Of a DNA stretch of 64,000 nucleotides, positions 23,238-33,343 are shown one piece after another. The stretch lies in contig MU839828.1 of NCBI GenBank assembly GCA_030411725.1, forward strand, positions 3,596,001 through 3,660,000. The letters are read 5' to 3'. This DNA is from Echria macrotheca (Eukaryota > Ascomycota > Sordariomycetes > Sordariales > Schizotheciaceae). A model generated the notes under the pieces. That model was not told where the DNA came from, made no database searches, and saw only the letters and a list, made by a program, of their open reading frames with translations. How positions within the stretch are numbered: the first letter of the stretch is position 1; each line of letters opens with the position of its first letter. A program made the translations under genes and the position numbers.

Positions 23238-25308
23238 CTACTCCTCGTGCAGGCTTTCCTCTTCAATGTCGTCACGTTGGAACAGGCCACCCTCCTCCGG
23301 GATATCCGGAACATCGCGGCCGAATATGGGCTCCGTAAAACGTCCAAAACCTGCAGGTGCATCATCGTCGTCGTCGTCATCACTATCAAGGACGTCTGGA
23401 TCAAACAGCGATGCTTGTCGGGCTAGCCCTCGTTGACGTTGTGTCTCCCCCCTACTCGGGCTCTCCAAGTTGGTTTCAGAGCCCTCCGGTAGCTCCTCAA
23501 CCTCATCATTGATAGCAACGTCCCTTTCTGCGGGCTGGGTTAACACTTGGGGCTGGCTGAAGACGGGCGCCTGGTTGGTTTCAGGAATCGTTCCGGAAAG
23601 CGAGGGAGCCTCGGGGCCAGGAGTTCCATCTCCTAGCTCACGGCTAGCCGACGAAGGTTGGGACGGGGACTTGAACCGCTTGCGCATCTCGTCCGGCGTG
23701 ATATAGTCATTTTCTCTGGATCTCTTTCCGCCCTGCTTGCTTTGGCTCTCGAGTTGGCTCTCCCGCGGGATCTCTTGCGTCTCTGTCAGCCACGAGGCTG
23801 GCTCTTCTAGTATTTGCTGTTACCAGTCAATCGGCTGAAAGCGGTGGGGGAGAGGAAAAACTTGCCAGCGGCGGCTTTGGCTTTCTTCTTGCCGGCGCCT
23901 TTTTGTCGTCCGTTGGTTTCTTCACAGTCCGCGGCTGTGATTTTCGCCCCGTTGTCTTTTGCTTTGGCTGCTCATCAATGGGTGTCTCGTCCACGACCGA
24001 TGCCTGTTCGATGAGTACGGGGGGCTTGGGCTTCCGAGACGCTCTGGCTTTCTTTGGCGGGGGTTTCTCTCGCTTTGCTGCTTGAGATTTCCTCGCTCTT
24101 GTAGTCTTCTTGGCTTTCGGCTCGTAACTTGATTCTTCTGACGGAATTTCGTAACTGAAATCCTTGTCAGATGGGTCGGGCTCTGGCGGCTGCGAGCTTT
24201 CAGGACCACTCTCGTGAGCTGGAAGAGGCTCAGGGGTACTATGTCGAACGGCTGGGGCTGACGTAGCGGAAATATCGGTCGCTGAAGCGGGCAATGTTGC
24301 AATGGGGATAGGGACGGGCTGAACCGGATTGATGCTGTCGACTGATCAGCACAAGCACATCCCGCTGCCAGAAAGTCAGAACAAACTCTATATGAAATAT
24401 CCTCTCCTTGCCATAACCTTTCGTCCGCTTGAGCGTTCGGCTGGCCTCAACGAAATCTGCCCGTCCGAAATTCCACCTACCCAAACCGTACTTGTCTGAA
24501 CTCTTGATGGCGCGGAATGATAGGGTGCAGTGAATCGGCCCTGTGGAAACCTAACGTTAAATCGTCGCAAGGAAAGGGGGCAGGTCTGATACCATTCAGC
24601 TTCGGCAACCTGCTCAAATAATCTCCCAGGTTCCAGAACTCGGGGCCGTCATTCCAGAAACGTTGTTTGTCGATGCCAGCTCTCCAGACGTCGAGACTGT
24701 ATCCGCCATTGTTCAGGTATCTCAGGTCCAGTGTGAAATACTCCACCAAGCTGCCGGGGGTCATGTTTTCGGATCGAAGAAAGGCGACCTGGAACTTTAC
24801 AAGTTCTTTGTTCTCTATCATGCGAAAAATGTCCATCGTCTGCAATAGTTGAGATATTAGCCCGTGATACTGGGACATTTGGTGACGTAGGGGGTAACAA
24901 ACCAGAATTCCCAGCAGATTCTGGAAGTGAATGTTTGCCCCGTCTGACTTGAAGAAGACGACGTTCCCTCTGTCAAGCAGAAACCTCCCTTCGTAGCGCT
25001 CGATAACCGACCCGGAAGAGAGAAGATCCTCGAAAGATGCATTAGAGAGCCGTTTGCCATCTACCAAATGAAAATGGGTAGGCGGAAATGCGTGTCTGTG
25101 TGGTTAGAGACGGGCAGCTTGCATAGGAATGCTGTTTACCTAGCATAGAGGATTTGACTTAACTACTTGAACAATTAGCTTGAAAGACAGCACGTAGTTG
25201 ATGAGAAAGGTCACTTGCCACCGCACCAAATATGTTTTTGCCAAGGCTGAAGCTGCCCATCGGCTTTTCTCCTTTCCCAGGAGAGAGCGAAGCCGATGAT
25301 ACGGCCAT
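23238..25308 (-). CDS. Diverged HORMA-like protein with basic, disordered tail
   Basis: I place exons at 25219-25308, 25140-25162, 24903-25095, 24593-24839, 24540 down to an unresolved end, about 24338-23866, and 23238-23816. The joined start reads GKNIFGAVLSQILYARHAFP, which resembles helix A of HORMA domains. Later come LLGILTMDIFRMIENKELVK and LVEYFTLDLRYLNNGG, which fit the middle of a HORMA domain as in Hop1. The tail has Lys/Pro-rich AT-hook-like stretches (ARKSQAAKREKPPPKKAR) and an acidic Asp run. HORMA proteins act in meiotic chromosome axes, spindle checkpoint and DNA repair, and I infer a chromatin role. The exon 5 to 6 junction could not be fixed: phases fit a donor near 24493 or 24383 with acceptors near 24335-24339. 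Introns 1 and 6 appear to be GC-AG. An upstream ATG at 25518 is in frame but less likely. Confidence 0.58.
23817..23865 (-). other. Probable GC-AG intron 6 of the HORMA-like gene
   Basis: The donor is GCAAGT after CCGCTG, and the acceptor is AACAG before CAA, phase 0. The next acceptor downstream (ACTAG) would shift the frame. Confidence 0.6.
25163..25218 (-). other. Probable GC-AG intron 1 of the HORMA-like gene
   Basis: The donor is GCAAGT directly after GTG, and the acceptor is AAGTAG after a GCTAAT branch. It keeps phase 0 and restores a continuous helix (GAV-LSQILYA). A GT donor three bases earlier (GTGGCA) would also keep the frame but is a poor site. Confidence 0.6.
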
Positions 25309-27770
25309 GGCTAGAGGGGGACTGGTATTGGCGGTATCTTGCTTACGACGGTGATGGTGAATCCATGGGAAGCAGCATGCAAATTTTCTTTGCACACCGA
25401 GCAGTCTAAGCAGGGTTGGAGGACTCGTCAGGAAGGAGCGACTTGAGCATTGCCCCTGAAGCGGACGCGCGACTTCTCCTTTTCTGACGTTGCCCTCGAC
25501 CGCGGGAAACTCTCCCATTCAACGATTGTTTTAATCAGGAGCGGCATTCAGGGGTTGCTCTTGATGTTGAGCCGAATGCATGGCTTGGGGATGCAACTTG
25601 ACTGGGATGTTATGGTTGACTAGAACACTTTGCTATCGGAATGTCCTTGGCAGAGATACAGAGCAACAGACAGCATTGAGCAGCCTCATATTTGAACATC
25701 CGGTGTCCCTCTAGACCCCGCCGCACTCGTGAACTTTGAACGGGCATATAAAAGTTGAAGTTGACTGACGGGGCGATTACGCTACTTCTTTCTGCCAGGT
25801 TACAGACTAAAGTGTCGAAGCTATGATGACGCCGGCCAAAGTCCTTTGGTACGATCGAACCGGCAGCAGCAGTGTACGGAGGTCCTCGTACCTGGTGTTG
25901 GGCAACCAGAGCCAGAACTCGTTTGGCGAGTCACACAAATACAACTGGGAACTTGTTTGTTGCGTTGTTCAAGGCGGGGCTTGCTTGCCTCTTCCATTCA
26001 GATGTGCCTAGACCATCCCGTTCCCCAACTTTAGGTTCGGATATTTTGAGAGGGAAAAATGGCGGGTATGTAGGGTTCGTGTCGTGACCGCGCCGCGGCG
26101 CGTCGTCAAGCAATCAAACAGGTCGTTGATATGGCCGCATGCAGCGTGCCAGCTCGCTGATTTGCCTAGTAACCCGGGGTTTGATCCCTAAGCAATCTGG
26201 TGCGCCATCTTTAGAGCAACCCGAGTGCGTCATTGCCGAAGAGCTTGAGGAGTTGAGCCTGGCAACCTTCTCGGGCCCATAGCTGCGGACTTGGATGATC
26301 AAGCAACGAGAAACCCGATCGCCAGCGAGAAGCACAATGCACGAGGTGGGAGCCGACAGCGGGGTAGCTCGAGGGCATCAGCTGCCACTCCATCCCCTTT
26401 GGGCCATTTTCCCGGCCCGGATCGCCTTGGTCAGCAGAGGAGAGCGGATGTTTGATCTTCGAGAACAACAAAAGAATCGTTGCCACAGTTCTGTTTGTCC
26501 GTTTCGACGTTACACGAGCGATCACTCTTTGCAGTGTGCCGAGGGAACGGATTCATCCGGGCTTCCCGGGTTGTCAGCTCGCCAGGGAGACCGGAGATCG
26601 CGAGGTCAGGGGGAAATTTTACAGCGGCACAAACGCTGCAAGCCCAGCCAAGCCAGCCAGCCGGGGCTTGCGGCACAGGAGTTCACCGATCAGGTGGCGC
26701 TCAGGCCACGCGTGGCTAGTGACCCCGTGCCTGCCCCTCGTTTCCCCGCGCCAGGCGAGCAGCAAACACGTTTCTGAAGTCAAATTTTGGACTTGAGATG
26801 GCATCAACCGTGCATTCCCGTCTTTCATCAGAGATAAACCTGATAGAAGGGGTTTCCAGGATCGAAGAGTGATATTTGGTTTTGGTAAAACCAAGCTGCA
26901 CACGTGTATTGATGCAAAAAAAATGATCGAGAAAAGTGGCGAGTGCATGGTAAAAGATGTCCGATTCGTGCTGTTCCGATGGAGGGGCACGAGGGGTTCA
27001 GGGAATGTGGCTGGTGGCTCGGCTCCCTTTCTCCAAGCGGATTGGTCCAGGTCCACTTGGCTGCCGGCGTTGGTGACAGTGGCAGCGGTTGGTGCCTTCC
27101 TCCACCAGGCTGCCTGTCAAGCCTCTCAACTCGATTTCATCCCGTCATCGCGTCCAGAGGCAGCCAAACGGGAATGCAGAAACAGCAACTGAAATTTGCA
27201 TCCTCCCCTTCCCAGAACCCCATTCTTCATCTTGAACTGACGACGTCGGTGTTGCACAGCAATCTGGCCCTGACCTGATTCTTTTTAATGACTCGGATCC
27301 TGGTTTTGGCCTTGCATTGTTGACCGACGCTCGCTCCTCCCGCTCCGCCTCCCGTCTTCCCCGATCACCAGCGCTACTGCTTTATCTCGACGCCAGCATT
27401 TCCGCACCCTCTTAGCCCGCGTCCAACTCGCAGAAACAACATGATATCGACGATAGCTGCATTTTGAGGCCTGCACTTCGACTGGCCGGCGATCTCCACT
27501 GGGAACACGCGTTGGCAGTCGGTGATCCGTGGCTTGCACGCGTTGGACGAGGACGAGCGAAAAGGCACTGGCACCTAGTCAAACCCAACTTTGTTCCTTC
27601 TCTTTGTGTTCCTGGCAACTCTTACGAACTAGAGCACATCTTTATTTGCTGGCCTTATCCGACGATCGCTCAGATATTTGACCTCAGTCACGAGGCATTC
27701 ACGATCCTGTGCTTTCGTGTGCATTACCATCGCCCCTTCGCCCCAAGATTCTGTCCTCGCTGAAGCAACC
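25309..27770. promoter_or_regulatory. Divergent region between HORMA-like gene and CDC4
   Basis: About 2.5 kb between two start codons facing away from each other. No convincing gene is visible. A GC palindrome (GCGCCGCGGCGC) occurs near 26091-26102. The last 500 bp before CDC4 are C/T-rich and probably form its leader. Confidence 0.45.
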
Positions 27771-30700
27771 ATGGAGCCTCGCAGGCCTCGATCCAGCCAA
27801 CGGGTGTCGATGACTTGGGAGGAAGATGAGGGAACCTCGACACGTCGAAGGATAATGCATTTCACCGAGGAGTGCATCGAGACCAAGACGGTGACAACCA
27901 CCACGACAACTAAGCGTTCCTTCCCCCCACTCCGCGTTCGCGAACCACGAGACCTACACCTTCTCGACTCAAAAGAATATCCGCTAGCGTCTCGACCGAC
28001 TCCCCCAGAACTGCGTCAACTTACCTTCGATCTCGACGCCGGTGAAAGCGATGCCTGGGGCGACGAGGAGGTGGAAACGCAGGTGCGTTGTTCTGACACT
28101 TTGCAGTAGCGTTTGAACCTGTGCTGACTAAAAATACTAGGTTCGACGGTCTCAGAGCAGTGACTACAGCGGAAATGTCAAGTCGGAACCCGGTGTTGAT
28201 AATGCTACAGTCCAAGTGTCCCGACGAACCCACAATGCTCCAACCGATCAGACATTACGACGGTCTCGACGAGTCAGCGGTATGACTGCCTCCCCTACTC
28301 ATACGATACACGCTCGCAGCCTCCAAAGAAGAGTCCCACATGTAGCTGAGAAGGCCCGCCGGGCAATAGCAGCACCCAGCGCTGGCAGAGATTCTCGTCG
28401 GGATGGTGACAGGCTTCGTCAGCTCTCGGGATATTTGGCCACCCCCGATACATCTGAGATTGCCCCTATCAGTCTCGAGCGACAGCTCCGGCTACGACTC
28501 CCGAATCTGGAGAACGAATCCTTTGCGAGCCAGTCAACGTCCATGTTCGATGCTGGGAGCCCAGCCGCCAGCGACTCACAGACGGTTTTTAGCAATGTTG
28601 CAACACCCCCTATCACCGATACGGATCCACAGCCTTTTACAGACCTTGACGAATCGGTGCAGCAGACTTTGCGTTCGATCCACGCGAGACCGGGTCTGAG
28701 TACGGTCGTTGCACAGGATGCCAGTCTTCCCAGCCCAAGGCTCTCGCCAACTCTCGCTGCGCAACAGTTACAGACGCAGGCTGATGAGGACGATGCCGAC
28801 GACGACCTCCAGTTCTCTAACCATCAGATCGTTCGTCCCAGCCGACAGGTCTGGCTTCCCGATGATAGCCAGACGACGGAAGATGGCGACACCAGTTTAT
28901 TGAACGCCGACTTGTCGCCTACCCGACACGAGACGTCGGCTTCCCGCCCAGAAGGCGACCTCCAAGTTGGTGTGGACCCACGGTCGATGCTCGAAAGTTT
29001 TGAGGCCATGCCAACCGAGCTTAAATCGTGGATGATATATCAGTTCCTCCGACGTTGCCCACGCAAGACGCTCCGTGTCGTGTCCGATGTGGTTAATCCT
29101 GCGTTGAAGTGCGACTTTATGAAACAACTCCCCCTCGAGCTCAGCCTACACGTTCTCTCTTACCTAGACCACCGAGACCTCTGTCGGGCCGCGCAAGTAT
29201 CCAAGCACTGGCGTAATATCGTCGACAGCAACGAGACAGGCTGGAAGGAGCTCTTCGACAGAGACGGCTTCGTGCTCCCTCGCGGGGAGCTTCAGAAGGC
29301 CATTACACAGGGCTGGGGCTGGCAGGATCCTGTTGGCCCCGAGGGATGCGAAGTCGATCTGAGCCAACAAAGCAAGCTGACTTCTAGTGAATCGGAGCTG
29401 CTACGATCGGCGTTGAAGTCGGAGAAGGCCGACGCTCCTCCCAGGACCCGGACCTCCAAGAGAAAGCGCGGCTTCAGCCACATCGGCGCGGATCGAGCCA
29501 AGAGACGAGCCAGTGTACAAGAGGTGTCTAGAGACGACGGCTCAGCCCTGGTGCCGAAGGTACACAAGTCCGAGGGTCCCAACTCGGCTGCGAACGCCGC
29601 TGCACTCGCCGTCCCAGATCCGCAGATTGGACTCCCCAGTTTGCGAAAGCTTCACCTGTTCAAGTCGCTGTATCGGAGGCACTATATGATCCGGCAGAGC
29701 TGGACCAGCGGGAAGGTCAAGCCGGGCCACGTTGCTTTCGCAGCCCACCCGCGCCATGTCATCACATGCTTGCAGTTTGACGAGGACAAGATCATCACCG
29801 GTAGTGACGACACCTTGATCCATGTTTACGACACCAAAACTGGCCAGTTGCGCACCAAACTTGAGGGCCACGAAGGTGGTGTGTGGGCCCTCCAATACGA
29901 GGGGAATACTCTGGTGTCTGGCAGCACGGATCGCTCGGTACGCGTTTGGGATATCCAGAAGGGCATCTGCACCCAGACGTTCTTTGGCCACACGTCTACT
30001 GTGCGGTGCTTGCAGATTCTCAACCCAACCGAGACCGGGAAGATGCAGGACGGGAAACCAGTCATGATGCCGGCGAAACCCCTGATCATTACTGGCTCGC
30101 GCGACAGTCAACTCAGGGTTTGGCGGCTGCCGGAAGCTGGCTCACGGAGGTACATCCAGACCGGACCGCCGGCCAGCGATGATCAATGTCCGTACTTCAT
30201 CCGGATCCTCGCCGGCCACACCCATTCTGTCCGGGCCATCTCGGCACACGGCGATACTCTTGTATCTGGAAGCTACGACAGCACGGTGCGAGTGTGGCGG
30301 ATCAGTACCGGCGAGCAGCTTCATGTGCTCCAAGGCCACAACCAAAAGGTCTACTCGGTGGTTCTGGACCACAAGCGGAACCGGTGCATTTCGGGCTCGA
30401 TGGACTCGTTGGTCAAGATATGGGATCTCGACACCGGGGCGTGCCTATATACTCTGGAAGGCCATAGCTTGCTGGTCGGCCTACTCGACCTTCGCGATGA
30501 GCGCTTGGTGTCTGCTGCCGCGGATAGCACGCTGAGAATCTGGGACCCGGAGACGGGGAAGTGTAAGAGCACCCTCATGGCTCATACGGGCGCTATCACG
30601 TGCTTTCAGCACGATGGGCGCAAGGTGATCTCGGGCAGCGAGAAGACGGTCAAGATGTGGGATATCCACACGGGAGAGTGCATACAGGATCTCCTTACCG

Positions 30701-30949
30701 ATCTTGGGGGCGTTTGGCAGGTCAAGTTTGATGAGCGCCGCTGCGTGGCAGCAGTGCAACGGGGAAATTTGACCTACATTGAGGTACGAAATGGTTTTGT
30801 CTTTTGTGTTGATCTCGCTAACCTGCTAATAGGTTCTGGACTTTGGAGCTGTTCGGGACGGCATGCCGCCGGAGGAACTGGGCACACGGAAGCTTCTTAA
30901 TGAGGCCGAGGTGACAGCGTTGATTGCTGAGGAGGCCGTGGATCGCTGA
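27771..30949 (+). CDS. CDC4: Cell division control protein 4 (F-box/WD40 SCF subunit)
   Basis: Three exons, 27771-28082, 28141-30783 and 30833-30949, give 1023 residues, with GTGCGT and GTACGA donors and all phases 0. The N-terminal 420 residues are mostly disordered. An F-box begins near 430 (KQLPLELSLHVLSYLDHRDL), and the HLF-KSLYRRHYMIRQSW linker is typical of Cdc4. WD40 repeats run from about 643 to 985: seven blades with GS-D-xxxVRVWD endings are clear (SGSTDRSVRVWD, SGSYDSTVRVWR, SGSMDSLVKIWD, SAAADSTLRIWD) and an eighth is weaker. By family it brings phosphorylated substrates such as Cdk inhibitors to the SCF ubiquitin ligase at G1/S, in the nucleus. The last exon ends EAEVTALIAEEAVDR. 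The third blade carries an insertion (ETGKMQDGKPVMMPAK) seen in fungal Cdc4. Confidence 0.95.
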
Positions 30950-31590
30950 AGACCACGGCGATAATGAACTGATACGACTTTCGCACTTTATATACCATTC
31001 CAGCATAGGAGCTTCACCACATCCCGTGAGGAGAGGATTTATTCGCCGAGATTCACGGATGTGGGATAGAGCTGAATCCGCAGTTTTCCAACTTGGAGTT
31101 TTGAAGCATGTTAGCGCGCGTTGGGGCCATTCTCAGGGGATTAATAGCGGACACCGGGTTTACATGTACTCTACTTTCCGCTCAGTATGTCCATAAGGGT
31201 CTTTTGTCTTGGGTTTGTCTTTTTTCTCCCACTTAAGCAGCCGGGAGTCCGAAGTGCCGGGAACTTCAGATCTTGCACCAGTGCATCGGACGAGGTTTGG
31301 GGATGGAATAGTCTCAGCTGCTATAGATCGATTATGAGTTCTATTCAAAATACGCTTTGTGTTCTTGACATGTGTGATGTTCAGGTTCATGACGTGTCCT
31401 GTTCGTGATTATCTGGATGGAAGTTGCTTGGCTGGCTGGTGGTTTTTGTGGAGATCATGCTGAGGCCGTGATTGAAGATGGGGACAGAGTCAACGACGAC
31501 CTGGAAGATCAGTCGTACTTTGGAAATATGCCACGACTTGGGGGTGTGACTGCTTTATTTCGTAGGGGGTTGCTGGAAATCTACATGTCT

Positions 31591-32220
31591 GTCAAGTTTG
31601 CAGGATGGGCTGGCACAAATGTGTATGTAGATGGTCTGGAGTTTACGTTCTGGGGTTTGGAGCGGTGGGTGCAAAGCTGTGCGAACTAAATCGAGGTGCG
31701 TCTGTCAAGTTTGCAGGATGGGCTGGCCCAAAAGGTGTGGGAATCTGGGTCCTTAGCAGGGAGTAGATTGTGTGTCAATTGGTGGTACTGGCCCAGCCGG
31801 AGTGCTGGCTGGGCCAGGTCTATCTATATCTATCCTATTCCTTTGTTTCTGAATGCCTTCATCTTCCTGACTGAGTCCTCTTTGACTCAGTTGCCTGCAT
31901 GTAAATAAAGGGTCTAAGGTGTCTTGCATCACTGGCGGTCTTTGGGCCTTTGCCCATCAGGCCTTTGCCCACCAGGGTGCCTGCATCTTCACAAAAGGTA
32001 GGTATATATGTATGTAGATGGTCTAGTCTAGAGTTTCAGTTCTGGAGTTTAAAGCGGTGGGTCCAGATATGTGTGATCTGAATCGAGGGTGTGCGGTCAA
32101 GTTTGTAGGATGTGCAGTAAATATAGATGGTCTGGGGTTCAAGTTCTAAAATTTGATGCGGTGGGTTTAATTCTGGATAATCTAAATCGAGAAGTATTTG
32201 TCAAGTTGGCGTGGTCTGGT
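31591..32220 (+). repeat. Degenerate repeat of about 104-113 bp, interrupted copies
   Basis: A unit beginning gtcaagtttgcaggatg and containing gtagatggtctggagtt, an agcggtgggt core and ctaaatcgag recurs several times. One full copy is 31591-31703 and a second, truncated copy starts at 31704. After about 270 bp of other sequence, copies follow at about 32005-32095 and 32096-32199, and a fifth starts at 32200. The spacing and order of the sub-motifs are kept while the bases differ. It is non-coding as far as I can see. Confidence 0.75.
31788..31817. repeat. Perfect 11-bp inverted repeat
   Basis: CTGGCCCAGCC and GGCTGGGCCAG flank an 8-base loop. It lies in the 3' region downstream of CDC4, next to the degenerate repeat. 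It could form an RNA hairpin. A role is inference. Confidence 0.6.
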
Positions 32221-33343
32221 TGATGACGGCTGCTCATTGAGGAAATGGTGGTTTACTGGGAGCAGATCGACGGCGTGGCTGTTCGATGTCACATCAGACG
32301 TGGAAGGAGAGAAGTAGAAAGAAAAGAAAAGAAGATCCTGCGGTGGGTTTATTACGTTGACCGACTTGTCTAGTCTAACAACTGTCGTCAGAGGGTGCTA
32401 TCTAGGTAGACCCGCAACACGCGGGTCCAGAAAGGAAAAGAGCAGGACAGAGAAGATCCAACCTCAGAAGACTGGATCAGGTAGCCCAGAAAACCCCAGA
32501 ACTCCAAGTCCCTGTGAGGGAAGAAAGCCGGAAACCCAGGTCCATATCCCATATCCCATATCCCTCCCTCATCTAACCTCATATCAGACCAGACAGACCT
32601 TAGACAAATTCCCTGACCGCCAATCCTTTTCCCAAACCGCATGTTCATCCATGATTATATCCCACAAATCCTGGTAAACCAGGACAGTCAGTCCATGCCA
32701 GGAACTGAATGCCGAGCGCCGTCCGCATATAATAAACGCCAAAACGAGCCCATACCAAGAATCCAGTATCCCAGTTCCCACATTTTGGTGCCCATAAAAG
32801 CCCATACTCCAGAGGAGCGAGGTGTGTACCCCATGTCCATATCCATCTTCCGTGTACCAATCCGTATTAGTTGAGTTCCCTCTATGTGCCGTAGCATCGC
32901 TACCATGTGTGAACCCATTTCCGCAAATAGGGAAAAAGGTGTAGAGTGTAAATAGGAAAGGGGGAAACAGAAAAAAAAAGCCTTGGTCGGGACAACGATC
33001 AAGTCCAATGCTGTTCGGAGACAACAAGTAACCTAGCCACATGCAGACAGCAGGGCCAGACAGACAGACAGCCAAACAGTAGGTACTGCCTCGACACGAC
33101 ACTTATAAAGGTTTGAAGACGTGATGATCTCACGAACATAGTGTCGTGATGTCCCGGCCTCGGAAGAACACAAATAGTAAAGAGACTCAGATGTGACGCT
33201 CCGGTCACGTGTCGTATGCTCGACGAGAGTCAAAGTGAAGAAAGAAAAACGCCACCTGTCGAATCATCAGACGGAACCAAGTTCCAGGCGAGAGAGAGAT
33301 GAAAGTCTCTCAAATCGGACGGAAGAGCATATCCGCGGTCCGC

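Larger units (their letters stand above)
30950..33343. other. Convergent intergenic region with repeats
   Basis: About 2.4 kb between the stops of CDC4 (+) and the dynamin-like gene (-). It contains a degenerate 104-113 bp repeat (31591-32220), an inverted repeat (31788-31817) and simple AG-rich tracts near 32310. No open frame resembles a protein. Confidence 0.5.

Noticed and set aside
26619..27278. Frames of 107-145 codons before CDC4
   Set aside because: No conserved-looking sequence. They lie in the leader and promoter region.
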